Source of the DNA: an uncultured Senegalimassilia sp.
Lineage (GTDB): Bacteria; Actinomycetota; Coriobacteriia; Coriobacteriales; Eggerthellaceae
Assembly: GCF_902464545.1 (NCBI RefSeq)
Contig: NZ_CABQJR010000025.1
Coordinates: 1-36,418, forward strand
Direction: 5' to 3'
DNA: 36,418 bases
Each line of letters begins with the position of its first letter. Position 1 is the stretch's first letter. This document shows positions 18,883 to 27,182 of the stretch, piece by piece. Position numbers and translations under genes: made by a program. The notes under the pieces are model-generated. The model did not search any database. It was given only the letters and a program-made list of their open reading frames with translations, and was not told the origin of the DNA.

Positions 18883-21800
18883 ATGAAAAACGTTCTGCAC
18901 GTGCTCGGCCGCGACTTGCTGCGCCTTTTGAAGGCGCCGGCCGCCCTGGTGGTGGTCGTGGTGCTGGTCGTGCTGCCGTCGACGTACACGTGGTTCAACG
19001 TCATCGGCTTTTGGAACCCCTATGACAATACGGGAAACATGCGCGTATGCGTGGTGAATCAGGACGCCGGATCCGAGAACGACTTGATGGGCCAGATGAA
19101 CCTGGGCAACCAGATCGTGGACACGCTGCATGAGAACAACCAGTTGAAATGGGAGTTCACCGATTACGACGACGCGATGCGCAAGGTGGAATCGGGCGAG
19201 GTGTATGCGGCGTTCGTCATCCCCGAGGACTTCACCGCCAACCTGTTCACCATCGTGACGGGCGATTTCCAGCAGCCTAACCTGCAGTATTATGTCAACG
19301 AGAAGATGAACCCCGTGTCGCCGAAGGTGACCGATGCAGGCTCCTCCACCCTTGACGAGACCATCAACAGCCAGTTCGTGTCCACGGTCAGTTCGGTGGT
19401 GGCGGACACGCTCAACGATAAGGCCGCCGAGGCCGAACAGAATCTGAGCACCGCGCAGAACAGCTCTGCCGCGCAGCTTTCGCGCGCCGTTGATTCCGTT
19501 TCCGATGCGCGCGCGACCGTGAGCGGGTTGGCGGCGTCCACCGAGGAGGCTCGCCAGAAGGCGCAGTCGGCGAAGGGCCAGCTAGAGCAGGCTCGTGCCG
19601 ATGCGCAAACCGTGCAGGATCAGCTGCAACGGGTCAGCGACCTTTCCCTGACGCTGCAAAACAGCCTGGGCACGTTCACGTCGGTGGCCATGCCCGGCAT
19701 GTCGAACACGAACCTGATGCTGTCCCAGGTGGCTTCGCAGGCGGCCGGGGCTGTCACCGATGCTTCCAACGCCATATCGGGTGCGCAAGGCACCGTTGAT
19801 GCCGCGGCCGATCGTGCCCAAGGCGTGTTGGACATGAACACCGCCGTCATCGAGCAGCTGCAGATCGTGCACGACAAGATGCCCGACTCCGATCCGAACA
19901 AGGAGCAGCTGCGATTCGCCATCGATTTCCTGACCGCCCGCAACGCCGAGCTGCAGCGCGATTTGAACGACCTGAAGACGCTCAGCGGCGACGTGGACGC
20001 TACGGCCGCCGGCGTCGCGGCCGCTGCCAATACCGTCAATGCTGCCGCGCAAAATGCAATCACCGCTTCGGGGGCATACCAGCAGCAGCTGTTCGGGAGC
20101 GCCTTGCCGCAGGTAAGCAACGGTATCTCCCAGGTTGGCATCGCTGCCGCCAGCTTGAAGGGTGCCATCTCCAATCAGGGTTATCTGATTGACGAGACCT
20201 CGGGTGTGATCGACCAGCTGTCGGGGACGCTGCATGTGGCAAGCGACGCCATGGCGCAGACCGATGTGCTGCTGTCCAGCCTTGAGGGGACCATGCGCCA
20301 GGCGCGCAACGACGTGGGCCTGCTGGGAACGTCCTCTGCGGTGTCGGAGCTGGTCGACAACGGGCGCATCGACCCGGAGAAGATCGCCGAGTTCATGCAG
20401 GCGCCCACGCAGGTGACCACCGAGAAGCTGTATCCGCTCAACGCCTACGGTTCCGCCATGGCCCCGCTGTTCATCAGCCTGAGCCTGTGGATCGGCACGT
20501 TGATGCTGTGCGTCATCTTGAAGCTGGAGGTCGATAAGGAAGGCGTGCCTGGCCTGACGGTGATGCAGGGCTATATCGGCCGCTGGCTGTTCTTCGCTTT
20601 GCTGGTGACCCTGCAGGCCGTGGTGTGCGTGGCGGGCTGCCTGTTCATCGGCGTGCAAGCTGTATCGGTGCCGGCGTTTTTCGCAACGGCTATCCTGCTG
20701 TCGCTTTCCTACCTGTGCATCACGTACACGCTGTCATCATCGTTCCAGCATATCGGCATCGGCTTGTGCATCATCATGGTGTTCGTCCAGATCCCGGGCG
20801 GCACGGGTTTGTACCCGGTTGAGATGACCGACGCCTTCTTCCGCACGGTGTACCCCATGTTCCCGTTCACCTACGGCATCAACGCCTTGCGCGAGGCCAT
20901 CGGCGGCTTCTACGGCACGCAGTGGCTGGGCTATTGCGGGGTGCTGCTGCTCATCGCGCTATCCATGGCGCTGGTGGGCCTGTTCGTGCGACCGCATCTG
21001 ACCAACCTCAACCGCCTGGTGGCGAAGGAGATCGAGCAAAGCGACCTGCTCAACGTCGAGGAGGCCTTGGTGCCCGAGCGCCGTTACCGTATCGGGCAGC
21101 TTATCCGGGCGTTGTCCGACCATGACGAGTTCCACAATGCGGTGCGCCAGCAGGCCGATTCGTTCCTGAGGCATTATCCTCGCTTGAAGCGCGGCGCGCT
21201 CATTTTGGGCATCGCCGTGCCGGTGGCGGTCTCGGTGGTGTTCGCCGTGACCACTACCGAGAAGGTGGTCATTCTGACGGCATGGCTTATCTGGCTTGTC
21301 GTCCTTATCGGCTTCTTGTTGGGATTGGAGATGGTGCGTGACAACATCCAGCGCCAGGCGTCCATCGACAGCATGAGCGACGATGAGCTGCGCGGGCATC
21401 TGGCCGATCGGGGCAAGAAGGTGGTCAAGGAATTGGTGCCTGCCGCCATGTCGACGGCGCGCGTGTCGGTGCCCGTCGATCGTTCCGCCCGCGCGGCGGG
21501 CGTGTCCGTTCCGCTGCCGCCTGTGGGCGTGGCTGCCGACGACCTGGCGGACCAGCCCGCTTCGGCGGGCGGTGCCGAGGATGCCGGGCGGGGCGTTGCC
21601 CGCAAGCCGAAGGATGCCCCGGGTAAAGGCGCATCGCTGATGGACTTGGCGGCCAAGGGCAAACCGGCGTACTTCGACGGCCCGTTTTTGACCGACGAGG
21701 AGGCTCGCGGCGAAAAGGGCGAGGACGATGAGGAGCTGCTCGAGGCGGAGGTTCCCGCCCTTGAGTTGAGCGCCGAGGACCTTGAGGCGCTTGCGCAGCG

Positions 21801-21885
21801 CAAGGCCGAGCGCGGCAAGCACGGGAAGAAGCAAAAGAAGCATAAGAAGAAGGGCGATTCGAAGAAGGGGGGCGGCCATGCGTAA
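18883..21885 (+). CDS. YhgE/Pip family membrane protein, long form
   Basis: A 1000-residue member of the family named after Lactococcus phage infection protein Pip and Bacillus YhgE/YueB. Order: TM1 (about 20-38, ending in LPSTYTWFNVIGFWNPYDNTG), a large outside domain with coiled coil (about 45-520), and five ABC-2-like membrane helices (about 525-700). Unusually these are followed by two more helices (about 770-820) and a charged, disordered-looking tail of about 180 residues that is Pro/Ala-rich, then acidic, and ends in a Lys/Gly/His run. Known relatives include the SPP1 phage receptor; some are linked to type VII secretion, but no EssC or WXG100 gene is in view. ATG 18883 follows GGAAGAGG; in-frame ATGs at 18835 and 18862 are alternatives. 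Confidence 0.87.
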   Translation: MKNVLHVLGRDLLRLLKAPAALVVVVVLVVLPSTYTWFNVIGFWNPYDNTGNMRVCVVNQDAGSENDLMGQMNLGNQIVDTLHENNQLKWEFTDYDDAMRKVESGEVYAAFVIPEDFTANLFTIVTGDFQQPNLQYYVNEKMNPVSPKVTDAGSSTLDETINSQFVSTVSSVVADTLNDKAAEAEQNLSTAQNSSAAQLSRAVDSVSDARATVSGLAASTEEARQKAQSAKGQLEQARADAQTVQDQLQRVSDLSLTLQNSLGTFTSVAMPGMSNTNLMLSQVASQAAGAVTDASNAISGAQGTVDAAADRAQGVLDMNTAVIEQLQIVHDKMPDSDPNKEQLRFAIDFLTARNAELQRDLNDLKTLSGDVDATAAGVAAAANTVNAAAQNAITASGAYQQQLFGSALPQVSNGISQVGIAAASLKGAISNQGYLIDETSGVIDQLSGTLHVASDAMAQTDVLLSSLEGTMRQARNDVGLLGTSSAVSELVDNGRIDPEKIAEFMQAPTQVTTEKLYPLNAYGSAMAPLFISLSLWIGTLMLCVILKLEVDKEGVPGLTVMQGYIGRWLFFALLVTLQAVVCVAGCLFIGVQAVSVPAFFATAILLSLSYLCITYTLSSSFQHIGIGLCIIMVFVQIPGGTGLYPVEMTDAFFRTVYPMFPFTYGINALREAIGGFYGTQWLGYCGVLLLIALSMALVGLFVRPHLTNLNRLVAKEIEQSDLLNVEEALVPERRYRIGQLIRALSDHDEFHNAVRQQADSFLRHYPRLKRGALILGIAVPVAVSVVFAVTTTEKVVILTAWLIWLVVLIGFLLGLEMVRDNIQRQASIDSMSDDELRGHLADRGKKVVKELVPAAMSTARVSVPVDRSARAAGVSVPLPPVGVAADDLADQPASAGGAEDAGRGVARKPKDAPGKGASLMDLAAKGKPAYFDGPFLTDEEARGEKGEDDEELLEAEVPALELSAEDLEALAQRKAERGKHGKKQKKHKKKGDSKKGGGHA

Positions 21886-24067
21886 CGTGTTCAAGCTGTT
21901 CTCCTACGATATCAAGCACCTGTTCGGCAACGTGATAACCGTGGTCATCGTCTTGGGCCTGGTGTTCTTGCCGTCCATTTTCACGTGGTACAACGTCATC
22001 GCGTGCTGGAACGTGTTCGACAACACGGGCAACCTGAAGGTGGCCGTCGCCAATTCCGACGAGGGATATCAAAGCGACTTGCTGCCCACGAAGATCAACG
22101 TTGGCGACAGCGTGGAGTCGGCGTTGCGCGCCAACGACCAGCTTGACTGGGTGTTCACCGATGAGGAGGACGCCATCGACGGCGCGCGATCGGGCAAGTA
22201 CTATGCGGCGGTGGTCATCCCGCAAAGCTTCAGCTCCGACATGATGAGCTTCTACTCCGGCGACGCCGAGCACGCCGAGCTCATCTACTACGAGAACGAG
22301 AAGAAGAACGCCGTGGCGCCGCGCGTGACCGACCAGGCGTCCAGCAAGGTTGCCGCCCAGGTGAACACCACGTTCGCCGAGACCATCTCCGATGTGGCCC
22401 TGGGGCTGATCGACTCGCTGGGGACGGTGGCCGACGATGCCGATGCGGCGGGGCGGGTGGCCAAGCTTTCGGGCACCATATCCTCGTCCGCCGATCAGAT
22501 GCGCACCGCTGCCGATGTGCTCGAGTCGTACGCGAACCTGGCGGGGACGGCGCAGGCGCTCGTGGGAAGCTCCACCCAGCTTCTGGGCAACGCGCAAAAC
22601 GCGGTGAAGGACGCGCAACAGCAGGCCTCGGGGGCGAAAAGCGGCGCCGAAACCATCGGCGATGCGCTGACGACGTCGGTTTCGTCTTTGTCCGACGCCC
22701 TGGCACAAAGTTCCGACGGCTTCAACCAGGTGCCCGATGCCATTGACAAGGTATATGCGCAGGTGGATACCGATAAGGCGAACGCCGCGCAAAGCCTTCG
22801 CGACCAGGCGGCCGACGTGGATTCCCAGATAGAGCGCTATCAGCAACTCATCGAGGTGCTCGAATCCATCAAGCCGCAGCTCGACGAGCAGTACCGCCCC
22901 GCGGTGGATGCCGTGGTTTCGCAGCTGAACACGTCCATATCCTCGCTTGGGAAGCTGCGCGACAGCTTGACCTCGGCAGCGGACAAGATGGCTGCCGGCA
23001 ACGACCCGGAATCCTCGTCCCGCGCCGATATCCAGGCGAAGCTCGACGAGGCGAAGGCGAACGCCGACAAGCTGAAAAACGACTACGAGAATAATCTGAA
23101 GCCGGGCCTTGAGAGCTTGGCGAGCTCGGTGGCGCAGGCAGCTCAGTCGCTTTCGGCGCGCGCTTCGCAGCTTTCCGGCGTGGGCGACGACCTGAACGGC
23201 GCGGCGTCCTCGGTGGCGTCCGACCTTGCGGGCGCGCAGAGCTCCATCCGCGCCATGTCCGACGAGCTGCATGGGTCGGCTGACAAGATGTCGGCTTTGT
23301 CCCAGCGCGTCAACGAAGCCTTGGCCAGCGGAAACGTGGAGCAGCTGAAGCAGATCATCGGATCGGACCCCGAGGCGCTTGCCAAGGCGGTGTCCGCTCC
23401 TGTAGGGGTGGAGCGCATCGCCGTGTTCCCGGTTGAGGACTTCGGCTCTGCCATGGCGCCGCTGTACACCACGCTGGCCTTGTGGGTGGGGTCGCTTCTG
23501 ATCATGGTGTTGCTCAACCCGGTTCCCTCCGAACGCGCCAAGCGCGAGGCTGGGCTGGTCGAGCCCAAGTCCTGGCAGCTGTTCTTCGGGCGTTACGGTG
23601 CGCCGTTCGTTCTGGCATTCATGCAGTCGACGGTGGTATGTCTGGGCAACATGCTGTTCGTGGGGGTCCAGGTTGCCAACCCGCTGCTGTACCTTGTGTG
23701 CTTCTGGACGGCGGGCTTCGTGTTCAGCTTCATCATCTATACGCTGGTGTCGCTGTTCGCAAACCTCGGCAAGGCGCTCGCCGTGCTGCTGCTCATCATC
23801 TACGTGACCGGCGGCGGGGGCAGCTTCCCCTTGCAGCTGTTGCCCGGCTTCTTCCAGGCCGTCAGCCCGTTTTTGCCGGCGACGCACGTCATCAACGCTA
23901 TGCGTGCGGCGAGCATGGGCGTGCACCAGAACGATTTCTGGGTGCAAATCGGCATAACGCTCGTCTTCATCGTGCCGTTCGTGATCATGGGCATCCTGCG
24001 GCCGGTGCTCTCGCGCTTCACATATTGGTTCGTGGAGCAGGTGGAGAAGTCGAAGGTGGTTGCCTAG
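21878..24067 (+). CDS. YhgE/Pip family membrane protein, second copy
   Basis: A 729-residue paralogue of the preceding protein. TM1 is about 18-40 with the family signature LPSIFTWYNVIACWNVFDNTG-like sequence. An outside alanine/serine-rich coiled-coil domain (about 45-510) follows, then the C-terminal membrane domain (about 523-715), including YVTGGGGSFPLQLLPGFF, and a short tail. It lacks the extra helices and charged tail of its neighbour. ATG 21878 has AAGGGGGG just upstream and overlaps the end of the first gene by 8 bases, so the two are co-translated and may form a heteromer. A terminator follows at 24100. Confidence 0.88.
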   Translation: MRNVFKLFSYDIKHLFGNVITVVIVLGLVFLPSIFTWYNVIACWNVFDNTGNLKVAVANSDEGYQSDLLPTKINVGDSVESALRANDQLDWVFTDEEDAIDGARSGKYYAAVVIPQSFSSDMMSFYSGDAEHAELIYYENEKKNAVAPRVTDQASSKVAAQVNTTFAETISDVALGLIDSLGTVADDADAAGRVAKLSGTISSSADQMRTAADVLESYANLAGTAQALVGSSTQLLGNAQNAVKDAQQQASGAKSGAETIGDALTTSVSSLSDALAQSSDGFNQVPDAIDKVYAQVDTDKANAAQSLRDQAADVDSQIERYQQLIEVLESIKPQLDEQYRPAVDAVVSQLNTSISSLGKLRDSLTSAADKMAAGNDPESSSRADIQAKLDEAKANADKLKNDYENNLKPGLESLASSVAQAAQSLSARASQLSGVGDDLNGAASSVASDLAGAQSSIRAMSDELHGSADKMSALSQRVNEALASGNVEQLKQIIGSDPEALAKAVSAPVGVERIAVFPVEDFGSAMAPLYTTLALWVGSLLIMVLLNPVPSERAKREAGLVEPKSWQLFFGRYGAPFVLAFMQSTVVCLGNMLFVGVQVANPLLYLVCFWTAGFVFSFIIYTLVSLFANLGKALAVLLLIIYVTGGGGSFPLQLLPGFFQAVSPFLPATHVINAMRAASMGVHQNDFWVQIGITLVFIVPFVIMGILRPVLSRFTYWFVEQVEKSKVVA

Positions 24068-24099
24068 CCGGCGGCCGATGCGGGGGTTTGGTTTCTCGG

Positions 24100-24131
24100 G
24101 GGCGTGGTCCGGTTTCGGGCCGCGCCCTTTT
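24100..24131 (+). terminator. Terminator after the YhgE pair
   Basis: An 11-bp stem (24100-24110 with 24117-24127, two G-U pairs), a 6-nt loop and TTTT. Confidence 0.78.
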
Positions 24132-24403
24132 CGCGTATGCGCGTGCGTTCGGCCCCGTTCAGCGGTTCGCCTTGCCTTGCGACGGGGTTCCGATTGCGGG
24201 TCAGCGGCCCGTCGCGCGCTGCATGGAGTATAATCATGAGCAGGTTCAACACGGTGCGTTACCTGCTTGAACGACGGCAACGTAACGGTTGGGTCCGAAA
24301 GCAAGGCGCCAAGGGGCAAGCCTTGCGCATCCGGCGATCGTCCGCCGGTTTCAAGCCTGCGCGGCGGGGTGCCGCCGGGTGCTTTTGAGGGAAGGAGCCC
24401 GTT
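24132..24403 (+). promoter_or_regulatory. Promoter and long leader of the UspA gene
   Basis: TATAAT at 24229-24234 is a perfect -10 hexamer, without a clear -35. It implies a leader of about 160 bases. The leader has inverted repeats (AGCAGGT ... ACCTGCT just after the promoter and GCGGC ... GCCGC close to the gene). It does not match a riboswitch I know. An open frame from ATG 24236 overlaps the transcript start and is not convincing as a gene. Confidence 0.45.
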
Positions 24404-24883
24404 ATGATGTTCCGTCATGTCATGGTCCCCTACGATGGGTCCGATCACGCGAAGAACGCTCTGAACTACGCCAAGGACCTGGTTGCCGGCGATGCCGACG
24501 CCAAGCTGTCCGTGGTGCATGCGGTGCCGTCCAGCTACATGGGCGTGGACCGCATGGGAACCGATGGCGCGCTTGACGGCGTGCCCTACGGCATGCTGGA
24601 TTACGAAGAGTATCAGGGCGTGGTCAAGCGCGTGCTCGACGAGGCGCAGAAGCGCGTTGCCGAGGATCTGGGCGATGCTCTGGCCGATCTGGGCGACCGT
24701 GCCCAGGTGGAGGCCGTCGCCGGCGCTTCTCCGGCAGATGCGCTGTCGCGCTACGCTGAGGAGCATGATTGCGATCTCATCGTCATGGGCCGTCGCGGCC
24801 TGGGCGCCATCCGCGGCATGCTGGGCAGCGTCAGCTTCGGCGTGCTGCGCGCCACCGATGTGCCGGTGCTTACGGTGAAGTAG
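24404..24883 (+). CDS. Universal stress protein (UspA family)
   Basis: A 159-residue single-domain Usp, cytosolic. It begins FRHVMVPYDGSDHAKNAL, with the Asp of the adenine site. It ends with the phosphate-loop motif GRRG...GS followed by VSFGVLRATDVPVLTVK. The spacing between the second Gly and the Gly-Ser is 8 residues rather than the usual 9, but the motif otherwise fits the ATP-binding subgroup. AAGGAG at 24392-24397 is 6 bases before ATG 24404; the next codon is also ATG. It is a single-gene unit with its own promoter and terminator. Confidence 0.92.
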   Translation: MMFRHVMVPYDGSDHAKNALNYAKDLVAGDADAKLSVVHAVPSSYMGVDRMGTDGALDGVPYGMLDYEEYQGVVKRVLDEAQKRVAEDLGDALADLGDRAQVEAVAGASPADALSRYAEEHDCDLIVMGRRGLGAIRGMLGSVSFGVLRATDVPVLTVK

Positions 24884-24908
24884 CCTTCGCCTGTTGTTTT
24901 GGCCGATA

Positions 24909-24945
24909 AGCCGTCTGCAACGCTTGCCGTTGCGGGCGGCTTTTT
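24909..24945 (+). terminator. Terminator after the UspA gene
   Basis: A 14-bp stem (24909-24922 with 24928-24941, two G-U pairs), a 5-nt loop and a run of five Ts. Confidence 0.88.
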
Positions 24946-25039
24946 CGCGTTTCGGGGCGTATGACAGGGCTCGAAACGCCTGCCTTCGAATCGGGCGCGT
25001 CCGACATTATGGCGATAAAGCATTGCTGAACCGCGTCGG

Positions 25040-25098
25040 GTGCCGGGGTGTTGCGGAGACAGGGCGTCGCGTTTCGGGGCATTGCGGAGACGGGGCGT
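25040..25098. repeat. Two-copy tandem repeat of about 31 bp
   Basis: TTGCGGAGACAGGGCGT at 25051-25067 and TTGCGGAGACGGGGCGT at 25082-25098 match at 16 of 17 positions. Similarity continues leftward (GTnnCGGGG). A partial third copy (GTTTCGGGGC) lies near 24949. The repeat sits in the spacer downstream of both uspA and crcB; no function is evident. Confidence 0.6.
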
Positions 25099-25146
25099 TG
25101 TGCGGCCGCGCGCCTGCCTTGCCGTAAGCGGGCGCTGCCGTTGCCG

Positions 25147-25533
25147 CTAAGCCGCTTGCGCCCCCAGCGCCCAGCGCACCAGCATCTTGCCGGCGACGAC
25201 GCCCAGCACGCAGGCCGCCAAGCTGCCGAGCGCATAGGCGCCGCCTATGGCGTATTCGCCGCGCTCGAGCAACCCGAGCGTTTCAAATGAGAAGGTGCTG
25301 AACGTGGTGAAGCCGCCGCACAGGCCGGTTTTCAGGAACAGCACGGCGTTTGCGGGCAGCATGCCGGGGCGGACGCTGGCCGCTTCCACCACGGCGCCGA
25401 TGACCACGGCTCCCGTGAAGTTGATGATGAAGGTGATGAGCGGGAATTGCCCCTGATAGGGGAGTAGTCCAAGCAGATAGCGTGCGATGGCTCCGCAAAA
25501 ACCGCCTGCTCCAACGCATAATGCCGCGATCAT
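25147..25533 (-). CDS. crcB: Fluoride channel FluC (CrcB)
   Basis: Small membrane protein that works as an antiparallel dimer and exports fluoride. The 128-residue product has four membrane helices and the family signatures: GGFCGAIARY (10-20), the pore asparagine in INFTGA (37-42) and the phenylalanine-box segment CGGFTTFSTFSFE (72-84) with the central Na+ site. GGAAAGGA lies upstream of the ATG. Only one crcB copy is in view; many Gram-positives have two that form a heterodimer. I find no fluoride riboswitch pattern upstream. It is divergent from the M18 peptidase gene; ACTACAAT on - upstream could hold the -10. Confidence 0.93.
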   Translation of the reverse strand: MIAALCVGAGGFCGAIARYLLGLLPYQGQFPLITFIINFTGAVVIGAVVEAASVRPGMLPANAVLFLKTGLCGGFTTFSTFSFETLGLLERGEYAIGGAYALGSLAACVLGVVAGKMLVRWALGAQAA

Positions 25534-25577
25534 GGCACATCCTTTCCAATGCGTGTTCTTCGGGTTCGTATTGTAGT

Positions 25578-25589
25578 GCAACCCGTTGC
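25578..25589. promoter_or_regulatory. Inverted repeat between crcB and the M18 peptidase gene
   Basis: GCAAC-CC-GTTGC, a 5-bp inverted repeat, lies in the short divergent spacer, next to a TACAAT box for crcB and upstream of the peptidase -10. It could be an operator, but it is short enough to be chance. Confidence 0.25.
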
Positions 25590-25602
25590 CGCGTGCGTTG
25601 GT

Positions 25603-25611
25603 TGCTAGACT
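25603..25611 (+). promoter_or_regulatory. Putative extended -10 promoter of the M18 peptidase gene
   Basis: TGCTAGACT lies 24 bases before the ATG. Same form as the other TGC-TAnnnT elements in this window. Confidence 0.4.
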
Positions 25612-25635
25612 GGACGGGAACGAAAGGAGCTGACC

Positions 25636-27027
25636 ATGGCGGATGAGATGATGGATAAGGACCCGGCTTCGACGCAGATGGAATCGGCGGAGGCGAGCAT
25701 CGCCCTGGCAGATGTGCGTGCGGCGCATGATATGGCGGCGTTCGTGCAGGAGTGCCCGAGCATGTTCCATACGGCGGCGGCCGTGCGGCGGCGTTTGGAT
25801 GAGGCCGGCTTCGCCTACCTGCCCGAAAGCAAGCCGTGGGAGGTTCGGCGCGGTGGGCGCTACTACACCGTGCGCAACAACTCGAGCATCATCGCGTTCA
25901 AGGTCGGTGCGAAGCTTGACGCGTATCGCTTTCAGCTTACGGCGTCGCATTCCGATTCCCCGACGTACAAGGTAAAGGCGGCTCCCGAGCTTTCCGGTTC
26001 GGCGGGCTATTTGCGTCTGAACGTGGAAGCATACGGCGGCGTGATGGATCACACCTGGTTCGACAGGCCCTTGTCCGTTGCCGGCCGCGTGCTGGTGCGT
26101 TTGGGTAACCGCGTGGAAAGCCGCCTGATTGCGCCCGATGCCGATCTGCTTATCATCCCTCGCGTGCCCATCCACCTTGATCGCGAGGCGAATTCCCGTT
26201 TCTCCCCGAACCGCGCCGTCGATCTGTGCCCGGTCATGTCGGCAGGGGCGCTTCAGCCTGGGTCCTTCGACAAGCTCATCGCCCAAGAGGCGGGCGTCGC
26301 GCCCGAGCAGGTGCTGGCGCGCGACCTGTTCCTGGTGAATCGCCAACAGCCTTCCGTGTGGGGTTGGGGCAACGAGTTCATAAGCGCTCCGCGTTTGGAT
26401 GACCTGGGGTGCGCCTACATCTCGCTTGCCGCGTTCCTTGTTGCGGACAACGACGATGCCGTCTCGGTGTTCTGCTGCTTCGATAACGAGGAAGTGGGCT
26501 CGAACACCAAGCAGGGCGCCATGTCGACGCTTTTGCGCGATTGCCTTGAGCGTGTGAACGCCGGGCTCGGGTTCACGTCCGAGCAGCTGCGGTGCGCGCT
26601 GGCGAAGAGCATGCTGGTAAGCTGCGACAACGCCCATGCCGTCCACCCGAACCACCCTGAGTTCTACGACGAGGGCAACCGCGTCATGCTCAATCGCGGT
26701 CTTGCGGTGAAGGAGGCGGCGAACCAGAAGTACTGCACCGATGCCTTTAGTCGTGCGGTGTTCTGCGCGATATGCCAGAATGCGGGCGTGCCCTTGCAGC
26801 GCTTTGCGAACAGAAGCGACATGCCGGGCGGGTCGACGCTGGGGAACCTGTCGAATATGCAGGTGAGCGTGCATGCCGTCGATGTGGGCCTGCCTCAGCT
26901 GGCCATGCATTCCAGTTATGAGACGGCCGGCGTCGCCGACGTCGCCTTGGGAACGGCTGCGCTGGAGGCGTTCTACAACGCGGACATGCACATCGAGGAC
27001 GCCGATTTCGCGGCGCTGCGACCATAG
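25636..27027 (+). CDS. M18 family aminopeptidase
   Basis: Cytosolic dinuclear zinc aminopeptidase of the aspartyl aminopeptidase type, which trims acidic or other N-terminal residues. The 463-residue product has the usual bacterial length. Predicted metal and catalytic residues: His105 in TASHSDSP, Asp255/256 in RLDDLG, Glu285/286 in FDNEEVGS, Asp331 in CDNAHAVHPN and His425 in MHSSYET. AAGGAG 6 bases upstream supports ATG 25636. The first 25 residues are a variable acidic extension. No signal peptide. Confidence 0.94.
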   Translation: MADEMMDKDPASTQMESAEASIALADVRAAHDMAAFVQECPSMFHTAAAVRRRLDEAGFAYLPESKPWEVRRGGRYYTVRNNSSIIAFKVGAKLDAYRFQLTASHSDSPTYKVKAAPELSGSAGYLRLNVEAYGGVMDHTWFDRPLSVAGRVLVRLGNRVESRLIAPDADLLIIPRVPIHLDREANSRFSPNRAVDLCPVMSAGALQPGSFDKLIAQEAGVAPEQVLARDLFLVNRQQPSVWGWGNEFISAPRLDDLGCAYISLAAFLVADNDDAVSVFCCFDNEEVGSNTKQGAMSTLLRDCLERVNAGLGFTSEQLRCALAKSMLVSCDNAHAVHPNHPEFYDEGNRVMLNRGLAVKEAANQKYCTDAFSRAVFCAICQNAGVPLQRFANRSDMPGGSTLGNLSNMQVSVHAVDVGLPQLAMHSSYETAGVADVALGTAALEAFYNADMHIEDADFAALRP

Positions 27028-27182
27028 GGGTGTTGGATACGCGGCCGGATCGGCGGGTTGCAAGAATGCCGATTGTAAGGTGACGATTGCGTTAATGGAC
27101 ATAATGCTGCAATATGGGGTGTTGCGCGTAGGCAAGACGAGCTCGCGTGCAATGATGCGATTCGCAAAACGATAGGAGTATT

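Noticed and set aside
18883..24067. Type VII secretion locus or ABC transporter
   Set aside because: YhgE/Pip proteins can be linked to type VII secretion, but no EssC ATPase, WXG100 protein or ATP-binding partner is adjacent.
24236..24388. Possible 50-codon ORF in the uspA leader
   Set aside because: The ATG lies 2 bases after the TATAAT box and so upstream of the expected transcript start; no ribosome binding site.
21425..24766. Open frame of over 1100 codons on - antisense to the YhgE genes
   Set aside because: Arg/His-rich composition typical of the antisense shadow of GC-rich genes; the + strand proteins have clear domains and start sites.
25534..25635. Fluoride riboswitch upstream of crcB
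   Set aside because: The spacer is short and I could not find the conserved pseudoknot pattern; only a promoter-like box and a small inverted repeat are visible.
25147..27135. Long - frame fused ahead of crcB
   Set aside because: Only the last 128 codons encode FluC; the rest is antisense to the M18 peptidase gene, and a good ribosome binding site precedes the internal ATG.
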